From: CAYJLC01 sp964370735
GTDB lineage: Bacteria > Bacillota > Clostridia > Oscillospirales > Butyricicoccaceae
NCBI GenBank assembly: GCA_964370735.1
Contig: CAYJLC010000001.1
Span: forward strand, 62,001 to 126,000
Direction of reading: 5' to 3'
Length of the DNA stretch: 64,000 nt
Shown here: positions 36,435 to 45,261 of the stretch, in pieces
How positions within the stretch are numbered: the first letter of the stretch is position 1
Layout of the letters: each line of letters opens with the position of its first letter
Notes under the pieces: generated by a model
The model's input: the letters and a program-made list of their open reading frames with translations, nothing else
Database searches by the model: none
Told to the model about the DNA's origin: nothing
Position numbers and translations under genes: made by a program

Positions 36435-37760
36435 ATGAAATTTAAAAAAGTTCTAGCCTTAGCATTAGCAGGTGTGTTATCACTTTCTCTTGCAGCGTGT
36501 GGAGAAACTGCTGAAACACCAACAGGTGGTACAGAAACTAACACAGGTAGCGAAACTACTACTGAAAAAACAAAAGTAACTGCATGGGCATGGGATGCAA
36601 ACTTTAATGTTGCGGCATTAAAAGAAGCAGAAGCTATCTTTGAAGCTGAAAATGAAAATATCGATATCGAAGTTGTAGAATACGCTCAAGATGATATCAT
36701 TCAAAAATTAAATACGGCTCTAAGCTCTGGTACTACTGATGGTTTACCAAATATCGTATTAATCGAAGATTATAGAGTTCAAACTTTCCTACAATCTTAC
36801 CCAGGTAGCTTTACAGATTTATCTTCTATCACAGATGATACTAAATTCTCATCTCATAAATTAGGTTTTATGACAGAGGGTGACGCTATTTATGGTGTTC
36901 CATTTGATAATAGTGGTGCTGTACTTTATTACAGACGTGACATCGTTGAAAAAGCTGGTTACACAGAAGAAGATATGATGGACTTAACTTGGGAAGAATA
37001 CATCGAAATGGGTAAAAAAATCAAAGCTGAACAAGGTATTGATTTATTAACTCTAGACCCAAATGACGTAGGTCAAATCAGAATGATGATGCAATCTGCA
37101 AACACTTGGTATGTTACTGAAGATGGATCTACTCCAAACTTCGTTGGTAATGAGCCATTAAAATATGCTATCGAAATCTACCTTGACATTTTAGAAGCTG
37201 ATATTTCTAAAACAGTTTCTGAATGGTCACAATTCGTAGGTGCTCCTAATAACGGTGAAGTTGCTACTGTTCCAACTGGTTGTTGGTTTACTGCAAGTAT
37301 CGCTCAAGCTGAAGACCAATCTGGTTTATGGGGTATCGCTCCATTCCCTAGAATGGAAGGTATCGAAGAATCTGTAAACGCATCTAACTTAGGTGGTTCA
37401 AGTTTCTACGTATTAAACGATGTTGAAGGAAAAGAAGCTGCAATCGAATACTTAGGTGCTACTTTTGCTGGAAGCAACGAATTCTACCAAACTATCTTAG
37501 ATTCTAACAACGTTTTAGCTACATACTTACCAGCTCAAGAAGGTGATTCTTACACAGTAGAAGTTGAATTCTTCAATGGTCAACAAATCTACTCTGATAT
37601 TTCTACTTGGTCTGAAAATATCCCAGCTGTAAACTATGGCTTACATACTTACGCTTTTGAAGATATTTTAAAAGCACAAATGCAAAGCATTATCGGCGGT
37701 GCTGATATTGATGAAGCATTAGAAGCAATGCAAGCACAAGCAGAATCACAATTTAACTAA
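36435..37760 (+). CDS. Sugar-binding lipoprotein of an ABC importer
   Basis: 441 residues. A signal peptide with lipobox LAAC lipidates Cys22, and a Thr/Gly/Glu-rich linker follows (about 23-50). The mature part is a family-1 (MalE-like) solute-binding protein: AEAIFEAENENIDIEVVEY, YGVPFDNSGAVLYYRRDI and NLGGSSFYVLND. The start at 36435 follows GGAGG; codon use is more biased than that of the neighbours, fitting high expression. It binds an oligosaccharide, probably an alpha-galactoside such as raffinose or melibiose, given the GH36 enzyme downstream. Confidence 0.93.
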   Translation: MKFKKVLALALAGVLSLSLAACGETAETPTGGTETNTGSETTTEKTKVTAWAWDANFNVAALKEAEAIFEAENENIDIEVVEYAQDDIIQKLNTALSSGTTDGLPNIVLIEDYRVQTFLQSYPGSFTDLSSITDDTKFSSHKLGFMTEGDAIYGVPFDNSGAVLYYRRDIVEKAGYTEEDMMDLTWEEYIEMGKKIKAEQGIDLLTLDPNDVGQIRMMMQSANTWYVTEDGSTPNFVGNEPLKYAIEIYLDILEADISKTVSEWSQFVGAPNNGEVATVPTGCWFTASIAQAEDQSGLWGIAPFPRMEGIEESVNASNLGGSSFYVLNDVEGKEAAIEYLGATFAGSNEFYQTILDSNNVLATYLPAQEGDSYTVEVEFFNGQQIYSDISTWSENIPAVNYGLHTYAFEDILKAQMQSIIGGADIDEALEAMQAQAESQFN

Positions 37761-37766
37761 ACTAAA

Positions 37767-37802
37767 ACTAGCTACTGCCAAAAAGTTTTGGTGGTAGCTA
37801 GA
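37767..37802 (+). promoter_or_regulatory. Strong intercistronic hairpin
   Basis: CTAGCTACTGCCAAAA (from 37768) pairs with TTTTGGTGGTAGCTAG (to 37801), a 16-bp stem without a following T run. Placed between the binding-protein gene and the permeases, it can stabilise the upstream mRNA or weaken read-through, giving more binding protein than permease. Confidence 0.75.
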
Positions 37803-37822
37803 CTTTATTAAGGAGAGTTTAT

Positions 37823-38689
37823 ATGAAAGTAAATAGAACCGTAGGTTGGATATTCATATCTATCCCTGTAATATTAATTACTCTATTTTCATTTTACCCA
37901 ATGATAATGGCATTCAATCTGTCATTACAAACAGGTATGGGAATAAATTTAGAGTATTCAGGATTTTCTAACTATGTTAGATTATTTTCAGACCCAGTAT
38001 TTAAAGAGGCATTAACAAATACTTTGATTTACCTTGTGGTGCAAGTACCTCTTATGACTGTTTTAGCACTTACAATCGCATCAATTTTAAACAGCAAAAA
38101 GCTAAAATTCAGAGGTTTCTTCAGAACCGCTATATTCTTACCATGTGTAACATCTCTTGTTGCATACTCAGTTGTATTTAAAAGCATATTTGCATCAGAA
38201 GGTATATTTAACCAATTTTTAATGGCACTTAATATTGTAAATGAACCTATTATGTGGATTACAGATCCATTCTGGGCGAAAATTACTGTAATTATTGCAA
38301 TAACTTGGCGTTGGACAGGTTACAATATGATTTTCTATCTAGCAGGATTACAAAATATCGATAAAAGCGTTTATGAAGCGGCTGATATCGATGGTGCAGG
38401 TCCATTTAGAAAATTCTTTGCAATAACTGTTCCTCTTTTAAAACCAATTATTCTTTTCACAACAATTTTATCTACAAACGGTACACTTCAATTATTCGAT
38501 GAAGTTAAGAGTTTAACAGGTGGTGGTCCAGGTAACTCGACACTTACAATTTCGCAATATATTTATAATTTATGTTTCGAATACACACCAAACTTTGGAT
38601 ATGCAGCAGCAGTTTCGTATGTAATTTTAATTATTGTTGGTATACTTGCATTCGTGCAAATGAAAATAGGAGGAGATAAAAATGACTAA
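37823..38689 (+). CDS. Sugar ABC transporter permease (MalF/MsmF-like)
   Basis: 288 residues with six membrane helices. The EAA loop is seen as YEAADIDGAGPFRKFFAITVPLLKP near residue 190. AGGAGAG precedes the ATG. It pairs with the next permease, whose start overlaps by eight bases. No ATPase gene is in this locus, so a shared MsmK/UgpC-type ATPase from elsewhere is likely to drive it. Confidence 0.94.
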   Translation: MKVNRTVGWIFISIPVILITLFSFYPMIMAFNLSLQTGMGINLEYSGFSNYVRLFSDPVFKEALTNTLIYLVVQVPLMTVLALTIASILNSKKLKFRGFFRTAIFLPCVTSLVAYSVVFKSIFASEGIFNQFLMALNIVNEPIMWITDPFWAKITVIIAITWRWTGYNMIFYLAGLQNIDKSVYEAADIDGAGPFRKFFAITVPLLKPIILFTTILSTNGTLQLFDEVKSLTGGGPGNSTLTISQYIYNLCFEYTPNFGYAAAVSYVILIIVGILAFVQMKIGGDKND

Positions 38690-39488
38690 ACTTAAAGATA
38701 TTTCGATGTATGTTTTTATTTCAATCGCATCATTAGTTTCAATCTTTCCATTTTTCTGGATGGTTATTGCATCAACAAACTCATCAGTTGATGTTACAAA
38801 AGGAAAGCTAACTTTTGGCACTGAATTTATAAATAACTTGACAAATTTATTAGAATCAACTAATATAGAAGAGGCATTTGGAAATTCGCTTATTATAGCA
38901 ATTGCAACTACTATTTTAGCATTAATGGTTTCATCGGCAGCAGGCTATGCATTTGTTGTCTACAAAACAAAGTTTTCAGAAAAAATCTTTAGCGTTTTGT
39001 TACTTTCAATGATGATTCCTTTTGCAGCGATTTTAATTCCATTATACCAATTATTCGGTCAATTACGCCTACTTAATAATTATATGGCTGTAATTTTCCC
39101 AGCAGTAGCAACAGCGTTTTTAATATTCTTCTTTAGACAAAATGCAAAATCTTTCCCTAAAGAATTATTAGAAGCTGCAAGGGTTGACGGTGTTTCTGAG
39201 TTTGGTTTATTTGTAAAAATATTTGTACCAACAATGAAATCAACGTATGCAGCAGCAGCTATCATCACATTTATGACAGCTTGGAATAACTATTTATGGC
39301 CACTTGTTGCACTTCAAACAGATAATATGAAGACACTTCCACTAGTTATTGCAACATTAAACTCATCATATACACCAGATTATGGCGTAATTATGCTTGC
39401 AGTTGTACTTACTACAATCCCGACTACTATACTATTTTTTGTAATGCAAAAAAGCTTTGTAGAAGGAATGGTAGGTTCTATAAAATAA
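38682..39488 (+). CDS. Sugar ABC transporter permease (MalG/MsmG-like)
   Basis: 268 residues with six helices. The EAA loop LEAARVDGVSEFGLFVKIFVPTMK lies near residue 165. A GGAGG inside the previous gene sets its start. It forms the heterodimeric channel with the preceding permease. A terminator-like hairpin follows at 39494-39520, yet the alpha-galactosidase continues in the same direction 56 bases later. Confidence 0.94.
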   Translation: MTKLKDISMYVFISIASLVSIFPFFWMVIASTNSSVDVTKGKLTFGTEFINNLTNLLESTNIEEAFGNSLIIAIATTILALMVSSAAGYAFVVYKTKFSEKIFSVLLLSMMIPFAAILIPLYQLFGQLRLLNNYMAVIFPAVATAFLIFFFRQNAKSFPKELLEAARVDGVSEFGLFVKIFVPTMKSTYAAAAIITFMTAWNNYLWPLVALQTDNMKTLPLVIATLNSSYTPDYGVIMLAVVLTTIPTTILFFVMQKSFVEGMVGSIK

Positions 39489-39493
39489 AATAC

Positions 39494-39524
39494 AAAACAG
39501 ACAATTTATTTGTCTGTTTTAGCA
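39494..39524 (+). terminator. Hairpin between permease and alpha-galactosidase genes
   Basis: AAAACAGACAA (39494-39504) pairs with TTGTCTGTTTT (39510-39520). The T tract is short and followed by AGCACG, so it is probably a partial terminator or mRNA-stability element rather than a complete stop. Confidence 0.6.
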
Positions 39525-39544
39525 CGTTAAAAAAGGAGAAAGTT

Positions 39545-41752
39545 ATGATTTATTTACATACTAAAGACACGTCTTATGTAATGAATATCAAAGAATACGG
39601 CAAAATTGAGCAGGTTTACTATGGTAAAAAAATTCGTGAAGATGAAAATTTAAACCTAGAAAAACAAACAAGTGAATTTGCACATTCTGTTTTGTATAAA
39701 AGCAAAGTTAGTCTTGATACACTTGAGAAAGTTTCATTAGAACTAGGCGAGAGTGGCAAGGGTGATTTTCGCGAACCTATGATAAATCTTAGAACAAAAG
39801 ATGGATATACAACGGATTTTTGCTATATTTCACACAAGTTATTGGACAAAAGATGCGAAATTGATGGCTTGCCATTTGCAAAAGATGCTACACAAACTGT
39901 CGAAATCACACTTTTTGATGAAATGCTTAATTTGGAGCTGAAATTATATTATAACTCTTTTTTTGAGGCAAATATAATCACAAGGCACGCAAAACTTATA
40001 AATAAAAGTGAGGAAAAAATTGAAATTATTCGTTTGATGAGCTTTAATCTAGACATAGATAATGACGGTTACGAGCTTATTAATTTTGAAGGCGACTGGG
40101 CAAATGAGATGCAAGAAAAGCGTCAAAAATTGACTTCAGGAATTTATATAAACGATTCAAAAGTGGGCACAAGTTCAAATCGCCATAATCCATTTTTTAT
40201 GTTAAAACAACTTGATGCGAGCGAATATCATGGGGATTGCTATGGTTTTAACTTGATTTATAGTGGAAATCATGCAGAAATTGTGGAGATTACTCCGTCA
40301 TCGAAAATTCGTATTCTTTCTGGGATTAATCCGCATAATTTCAACTTTTCTTTAGGCAAAAACGAGGAATTTTTCACGCCAGAGGCAGTTTTGACTTATT
40401 CTGATAAAGGTTTAAATGGATTAAGCCAAAATATGCACTGTTTTGTTTCAAATCATATTATCCCTGAAAATTTCAGAAATAAAGAGCGTCCAATTTTGAT
40501 AAATAACTGGGAAGCGACATATTTTGATTTTGATAAAAATAAACTTTTAGACCTTGCAAGTGCTGCAAAAGATGTCGGAATTGAGCTTTTTGTGCTTGAT
40601 GATGGCTGGTTTGGTGATAGAAATTCAGATAAAACTTCGCTTGGTGACTGGACTCCAAACGAGAAAAAATTAGGTGGAACTTTATCAGAACTTGCAGGTG
40701 AAATAAATGCACTAGGGCTTGATTTCGGTTTATGGTTTGAGCCAGAAATGATAAGCGAAAACAGTGAACTTTTCAAAAATAACCCTGAGTATCGACTAGG
40801 AAAAGGCAATGTTTCGACTGGTCGAAATCAATTTATTTTAGATTTAACAAAAGACGAAGTTTGTGATTATATTGTAAATTCAGTGGTGAAAATACTTGAA
40901 AGTGCAAATATTTCTTATGTAAAATGGGATATGAACAGAAATTTCTCTGATGTTTTCTCTGATAGACACGAAAATCAAGGTGAAATATGCCATAGATATG
41001 TATTAGGTTTATATAAAATTTACGATATTTTGACAAAAAAATTCCCAAATATCCTATTTGAAGGCTGCTCTGCCGGTGGAAATCGTTTTGATTTAGGTAT
41101 TTTATCTTATATGCCACAAATTTGGGCGAGCGATGACACTGACGCGCATAAGCGTGTTGCAATTCAAAAATCTATAAGCTATGGTTACCCTCAAAATACC
41201 TATGGTTCGCATGTTTCTGCGTGTCCAAACCATCAAACTTTGAGAAAAACTCCGATTGAAACAAGATTTAATATTTCATCTATTGGCGCATTAGGTTATG
41301 AACTTGATTTGCTTAATTTAAGTGAAAACGAGAAAGAAATTGTTAAAAAACAGATTAGTTATTACAAAGAAAATCGTAAAATACTTCAATTTGGAAATTT
41401 ATATCGCTTAACGACAAATGAAGATAAAACGATGTTTTTGGTGCTAAACGAAGATAAAAGCGAAGGATTTGTTGGAGAATTTTATAACTTACAGCAACCA
41501 AACCCTAATTTTAATAAAATTTCTACGAAATATCTTGATGAGAATATGTATTATGAAATAAATTCGCGCGAGCAATTTATAACGATTAAAGGCGAGGTCT
41601 ATAAACTAGCTTCTGAAAAATATCAAGGCTATGGTGACGCTATAAATCATAAAGGTGTAAAGCTAAATATGCAAAAATTAGACTTTCCACAAGAAAATAC
41701 AAGACTTATTTGCGATTTTGGTTCAAGACTATATAAAATTACAAAGGCATAA
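39545..41752 (+). CDS. GH36 alpha-galactosidase
   Basis: 735 residues, the normal length for GH36 subgroup I enzymes. N-terminal beta-sandwich to about 320, then the barrel. VLDDGWFGDR near 350 is the substrate-binding signature; the nucleophile is Asp462 in KWDMNR; the acid/base is the Asp around 530 in SDDTDAHKR. There is no signal peptide, so it acts in the cytoplasm on imported alpha-galactosides. AAAGGAG precedes the ATG. A terminator follows directly. Confidence 0.96.
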   Translation: MIYLHTKDTSYVMNIKEYGKIEQVYYGKKIREDENLNLEKQTSEFAHSVLYKSKVSLDTLEKVSLELGESGKGDFREPMINLRTKDGYTTDFCYISHKLLDKRCEIDGLPFAKDATQTVEITLFDEMLNLELKLYYNSFFEANIITRHAKLINKSEEKIEIIRLMSFNLDIDNDGYELINFEGDWANEMQEKRQKLTSGIYINDSKVGTSSNRHNPFFMLKQLDASEYHGDCYGFNLIYSGNHAEIVEITPSSKIRILSGINPHNFNFSLGKNEEFFTPEAVLTYSDKGLNGLSQNMHCFVSNHIIPENFRNKERPILINNWEATYFDFDKNKLLDLASAAKDVGIELFVLDDGWFGDRNSDKTSLGDWTPNEKKLGGTLSELAGEINALGLDFGLWFEPEMISENSELFKNNPEYRLGKGNVSTGRNQFILDLTKDEVCDYIVNSVVKILESANISYVKWDMNRNFSDVFSDRHENQGEICHRYVLGLYKIYDILTKKFPNILFEGCSAGGNRFDLGILSYMPQIWASDDTDAHKRVAIQKSISYGYPQNTYGSHVSACPNHQTLRKTPIETRFNISSIGALGYELDLLNLSENEKEIVKKQISYYKENRKILQFGNLYRLTTNEDKTMFLVLNEDKSEGFVGEFYNLQQPNPNFNKISTKYLDENMYYEINSREQFITIKGEVYKLASEKYQGYGDAINHKGVKLNMQKLDFPQENTRLICDFGSRLYKITKA

Positions 41753-41790
41753 AAACACCCTCCTGATTAAAACAGGAGGGTTAAATTTTG
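41753..41790. terminator. Bidirectional terminator between alpha-galactosidase and coaX
   Basis: CCCTCCTG (41758-41765) pairs with CAGGAGGG (41773-41780). A T-rich tract follows on the plus strand and a run of A precedes it, so it can stop transcripts from both sides of this convergent junction. Confidence 0.85.
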
Positions 41791-41794
41791 TGCT

Positions 41795-42568
41795 TTAGCT
41801 ATTTTTTATATGGTTTAGGTAAATTTCTTTTAGTCCTTCAAGGGTCATATTTTTATCAACACCTGCGAAAATATCCATATATTCAGAAAACATTCTTGCC
41901 ATACCGCCAGTCGCTACCACCAAAGGCTCGCCGTCAAGTTCCGACTTAATACCGTTAATAATACCTTCGATAGCGCCGATATAGCCATGCATTGCGCCAG
42001 AACGAATACTTTTTACTGTGCTAGTACCGATAACCTTTTCAGGCATAGAAATATCGACACGAGGTAATTTTGCAGCCTTAGCAAATAATGCCTCCATTGA
42101 AACTTTCATTCCAGGGAAAATCGCACCACCTAAATACTCGCCATTTTTTGAAACAACATCAAAAGTAGTTGCAGTACCGATGTCGACAATAATTAACGGT
42201 GTGCCATATTTTTTTACAGCATAAACAGCATTTACAAGTCTGTCCGCACCAACTTCTTTTTTATTGTCATATAAATTCACCATTCCATGGTCGATATTTT
42301 CACCGACAATAAAAGGTTCAAGTTTAAAATAACCTTTACAAGCATTTTTTAGTGAGTGCATAACCGGTGGAACTACGGAAGAAATCACAACGGCTTTTGT
42401 GTCTTTTGGAGAAATATTTTGGAAAGAATAAAAACTTGCAATTTGCATAATTATTTCATCAGAAGTCTTCTCGCTATCAGTTTTCACTCTGAAAGTTCCA
42501 GTTAATTCATCGCCTTCATAAATACCAAAAACGGTATTTGTATTACCTACATCTATGGTTAAAAGCAT
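41795..42568 (-). CDS. coaX: Type III pantothenate kinase
   Basis: 257 residues. It phosphorylates pantothenate, the first step of CoA synthesis, and the type III form is insensitive to CoA. The opening MLLTIDVGNTNTVFGIY is the ASKHA phosphate-binding segment, followed by the GADRLVNAVYA and IVDIGTATTFDVV blocks. I place the start at 42568, preceded by AGAGGTG; a longer frame begins upstream at 42652 but has no binding site and crosses the promoter. It stands alone, convergent with the alpha-galactosidase gene. Confidence 0.96.
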   Translation of the reverse strand: MLLTIDVGNTNTVFGIYEGDELTGTFRVKTDSEKTSDEIIMQIASFYSFQNISPKDTKAVVISSVVPPVMHSLKNACKGYFKLEPFIVGENIDHGMVNLYDNKKEVGADRLVNAVYAVKKYGTPLIIVDIGTATTFDVVSKNGEYLGGAIFPGMKVSMEALFAKAAKLPRVDISMPEKVIGTSTVKSIRSGAMHGYIGAIEGIINGIKSELDGEPLVVATGGMARMFSEYMDIFAGVDKNMTLEGLKEIYLNHIKNS

Positions 42569-42596
42569 AATACACCTCTTTTTATTAAGTATTATA

Positions 42597-42625
42597 AATA
42601 TACTATAAATCCGATAAAATGTAAA
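42597..42625 (-). promoter_or_regulatory. Promoter of coaX
   Basis: On the minus strand, TTTACA (complement of 42620-42625), a 17-base spacer, TATATT (complement of 42597-42602), 29 bases before the coaX start. Confidence 0.7.
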
Positions 42626-42645
42626 GGTTTTTTTATTGCTAAGAT

Positions 42646-42693
42646 TTGACAAATACTTGCTTTTGACATAATAATGTGTTATTATTCTATTAT
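42646..42693 (+). promoter_or_regulatory. Promoter region of the MFS gene with a perfect palindrome
   Basis: Two overlapping promoter candidates: TTGACA (42646-42651)-17-TAATAA (42669-42674), and TTGACA (42663-42668)-19-TATTAT (42688-42693). The palindrome ATAATAA-TGTG-TTATTAT (42668-42685) covers the -10 region of the first and the spacer of the second, where a repressor dimer would block both. Confidence 0.6.
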
Positions 42694-42715
42694 ATGGGTT
42701 TTTGGAGGAAGAAAA

Positions 42716-43920
42716 TTGAAGATAAAGAACGCAAATTTAGTAAAAATTTTGCTTGTGGCAATATCGTTTTTAGCATTAGGACGTGGGTTTTCAGACGGAA
42801 TACTTGCAAACTATTTAAACGATGCATATAATGCAACAGCCGAGCAAAGAGGTTTTGTTGAAATACCAAGGGAGCTTCCAGGAGTTTTAACGATATTAGT
42901 TATATCATTTTTATCACGCTTAGGTGATATTAAAATCGCAATTTTAGCACAGATATTCTCAATCATAGGAATTACAGTTTTAGCATTTTACACACCGAGT
43001 TTTTATGTTATGACAGGGTTCATTTTCGTATTTTCTATGGGAATACATATATTTCTACCACTCCAAGATACATTACCACTGTCGTTTATGAATAAAGATA
43101 CCACCGAGAATATGGGAAAAAATCTCGGAAACGTTAAAGGGGTTACTAATCTTTTTACAATGGTAGCATCTGTAATAGTGTTTTTTGGTTTTAAATTTAA
43201 TGTTTTTTCATTTAAAACTGAAATAAAATGGATTTTTGTAGTAGCTGCGATTTGTTTTTCGATAGCATTAGTAGCATTTTTTATCTTATCGACAAAAACA
43301 AGCGAATCTCATATTGTAAAACCGAAACTTATTTTGCGAAAAGAATATAAATATTACTATATTTTGGCTATAATGAATGGTGTGCAAAAACAAATTTTCC
43401 TTGTATATTCACCATGGTTTTTGATTACGATACTAAATAGTGGCACAGATACTATGTCGCTACTTTTAATAATAAGCTCGATTTGTGGAATGTTTTTCAT
43501 ACCATTTATCGGAAGATGTCTAGATAAATACGGCATCAAAAAATGCTTTATGCAGACGCAATTTCTTATATAGTTATTTATTTGATTTTTGCGTATTTAG
43601 TATATCAATTCTATGTTGGAAACTTTTTAGCGCAAGGATTACCACTACTTATAGCGTATTTAATGTATATCATCGACAGAATGTCTAGTGAAATGGGCAT
43701 TATTCGTTCGATTTATCTTAACAGAATTTCAAAAGATCGTTCGGAATATTTATCGACATTATCTTTTGGTATTGCAACCGACCATGTCGTTGTTATTTTC
43801 TGTTCATATCTTGCAGGGCTTGTGTGGCAACACATGGGACCTCACTGGATATTTATATTCGCAGCATCACTATCACTTATAAACTTATTTGTAGCAAAAA
43901 TAGCACCAATTAAAGAATAG
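42716..43920 (+). pseudogene. MFS transporter broken by a frameshift
   Basis: A major facilitator superfamily protein in two frames. The first part begins at a TTG (42716) with GGAGGA six bases before and has nine or ten membrane helices up to IGRCLDKYGIKK, stopping at 43573. The rest continues in the -1 frame from about 43543 as LYADAISYIVIYL, with four more helices up to 43920. The shift falls in a run of six A at 43538-43543; one extra A would join both halves into a protein of about 401 residues. It may be a real mutation, an assembly or sequencing slip, or (less likely at only six A) transcriptional slippage. The substrate is unknown. Start codon and -10 palindrome suggest a regulated gene. 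Confidence 0.8.
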
Positions 43921-43929
43921 GAGTAAATC

Positions 43930-45108
43930 ATGACATATAAATTTGCAAATAGAATGGACAATATTAAGGCATCGGCTATCAGAGAAATTTTTAAAGCATT
44001 AGCAGACCCTACTGTGATTTCATTAGGTGGTGGAAGTCCGTCTTCGCTTGCATTTCCGAATGAAGAAATAGCAAAAATTACCGAAGATATCTTTAAAAAT
44101 GAATATTTAACAGCTTTACAATATAATATTAGTGAAGGATATCCGAAATTACGCCAATTTATGTTAGAAGATATGGCGAAAAAAGGGAATGCACACGATT
44201 TTGATGATTTAATTATCACTTCTGGTGCACAACAAGCAATAGAGCTTACAGCGAAGGTTTTAGTCAATAAAGACGACACAATTATCTGCGAAAACCCAAG
44301 TTTTTTAGGCTCATTAAATGCGTTTAAATCTTTTGAGTGTAATTTAGTTGGTGTCGATACGGACGACGATGGAGTTAATATAGCAAGCCTTGAAAATGCA
44401 CTAAAGGCAAACAAAAATGTGAAATTTATATATTTAATTCCGAATTTTCAAAACCCAATGGGCGTTACTATGAGTTTTTCAAAAAGAAAGGCTGTTTTGC
44501 GTCTTGCAAAGGAATATAATACATTAATTTTAGAAGATAATCCTTATGGTGAACTGCGTTTTTCAGGCGAAGATATTCCATCTATTAAGTCACTAGACGA
44601 TGAAGGTCATGTGATTTACGCAGGTAGTTTTTCGAAAATTTTATCGCCAGGACTTCGCGTGGGTTATCTTTTAGCACCTAAGCCAATAATTGAAAAAACT
44701 GTGGTTGCAAAGCAAAGCGCAGATGTGCATACAACTATTTTATCACAGCTAATTTGTTATAAATTCTTAACAGAGTGTAATATTTCTGAACATCTTACAA
44801 AAATCAGGGGTATTTATAAGGCGAAAGCCGAGCTTATGTTATCGGAAATTGACAAAAAATTTGACAAGCGTATCAAATATACAAAGCCGGAAGGCGGACT
44901 TTTTATATGGTGCACACTGCCAACGGGTGTGTCTATGCAAGAGTTTTGCAAAGAGGCTATCGCACGAAAAGTTGCTATTGTTCCTGGTAATGCTTTTTTA
45001 ACAGACGAGAATTTGCCATCTAGTTCGTTTAGACTTAATTTCTCAACGCCAACAGACGAACAAATAGTAACAGCAATCGATATTTTATCGCAAATACCTA
45101 TCGACTAA
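43930..45108 (+). CDS. PLP-dependent aminotransferase (MocR/2-aminoadipate type, class I/II)
   Basis: 392 residues. A fold-type I aminotransferase: LGGGSPSSLAFP and SEGYPKLRQFM near the N-terminus, IYLIPNFQNPMGV near 175, and the PLP lysine in AGSFSKILSPGLRVGY at about 235-250. This LysN-like branch accepts 2-aminoadipate, leucine, aromatic or branched amino acids. There is no GntR DNA-binding domain, so it is an enzyme rather than a MocR regulator. AGGAG precedes the ATG. An amino-acid ABC importer follows, which suggests use of an imported amino acid. Confidence 0.92.
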   Translation: MTYKFANRMDNIKASAIREIFKALADPTVISLGGGSPSSLAFPNEEIAKITEDIFKNEYLTALQYNISEGYPKLRQFMLEDMAKKGNAHDFDDLIITSGAQQAIELTAKVLVNKDDTIICENPSFLGSLNAFKSFECNLVGVDTDDDGVNIASLENALKANKNVKFIYLIPNFQNPMGVTMSFSKRKAVLRLAKEYNTLILEDNPYGELRFSGEDIPSIKSLDDEGHVIYAGSFSKILSPGLRVGYLLAPKPIIEKTVVAKQSADVHTTILSQLICYKFLTECNISEHLTKIRGIYKAKAELMLSEIDKKFDKRIKYTKPEGGLFIWCTLPTGVSMQEFCKEAIARKVAIVPGNAFLTDENLPSSSFRLNFSTPTDEQIVTAIDILSQIPID

Positions 45109-45132
45109 TAAAACTCCTAAAATTGCATATTT

Positions 45133-45183
45133 ATGGTTATAGATTTCATATTTGGAAAATGATGGTTACGTTTTGGTAACTAT
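45133..45183 (+). repeat. Inverted and direct repeats upstream of the amino-acid ABC operon
   Basis: ATGGTTA occurs at 45133-45139 and again in ATGGTTAC at 45162-45169; the latter faces GTAACTAT (45176-45183) as an inverted repeat with one G-T pair around GTTTTG. The set lies 20-70 bases upstream of the -35 element and could be a regulator-binding site. Confidence 0.4.
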
Positions 45184-45202
45184 GATACCTAAATGTGCAT
45201 AC

Positions 45203-45231
45203 TTTACAAAAGTGATATGAAATTGTATAAT
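45203..45231 (+). promoter_or_regulatory. Promoter of the amino-acid ABC transporter operon
   Basis: TTTACA (45203-45208), 17 bases, TATAAT (45226-45231), 31 bases before the start at 45262. Confidence 0.78.
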
Positions 45232-45261
45232 AAATATAAATTAATAAAAGTGAGGTACATT

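Noticed and set aside
40453..41162. Minus-strand open frames of up to 118 codons within the alpha-galactosidase gene
   Set aside because: Shadows in a low-G+C gene; amino-acid composition is abnormal (Ser/Phe-rich) and no start site is convincing.
43534..43546. Programmed -1 frameshift on a slippery heptamer in the MFS gene
   Set aside because: The phase is C-AAA-AAA, so the P-site tRNA would mispair after slipping. No stimulatory hairpin is evident close downstream.
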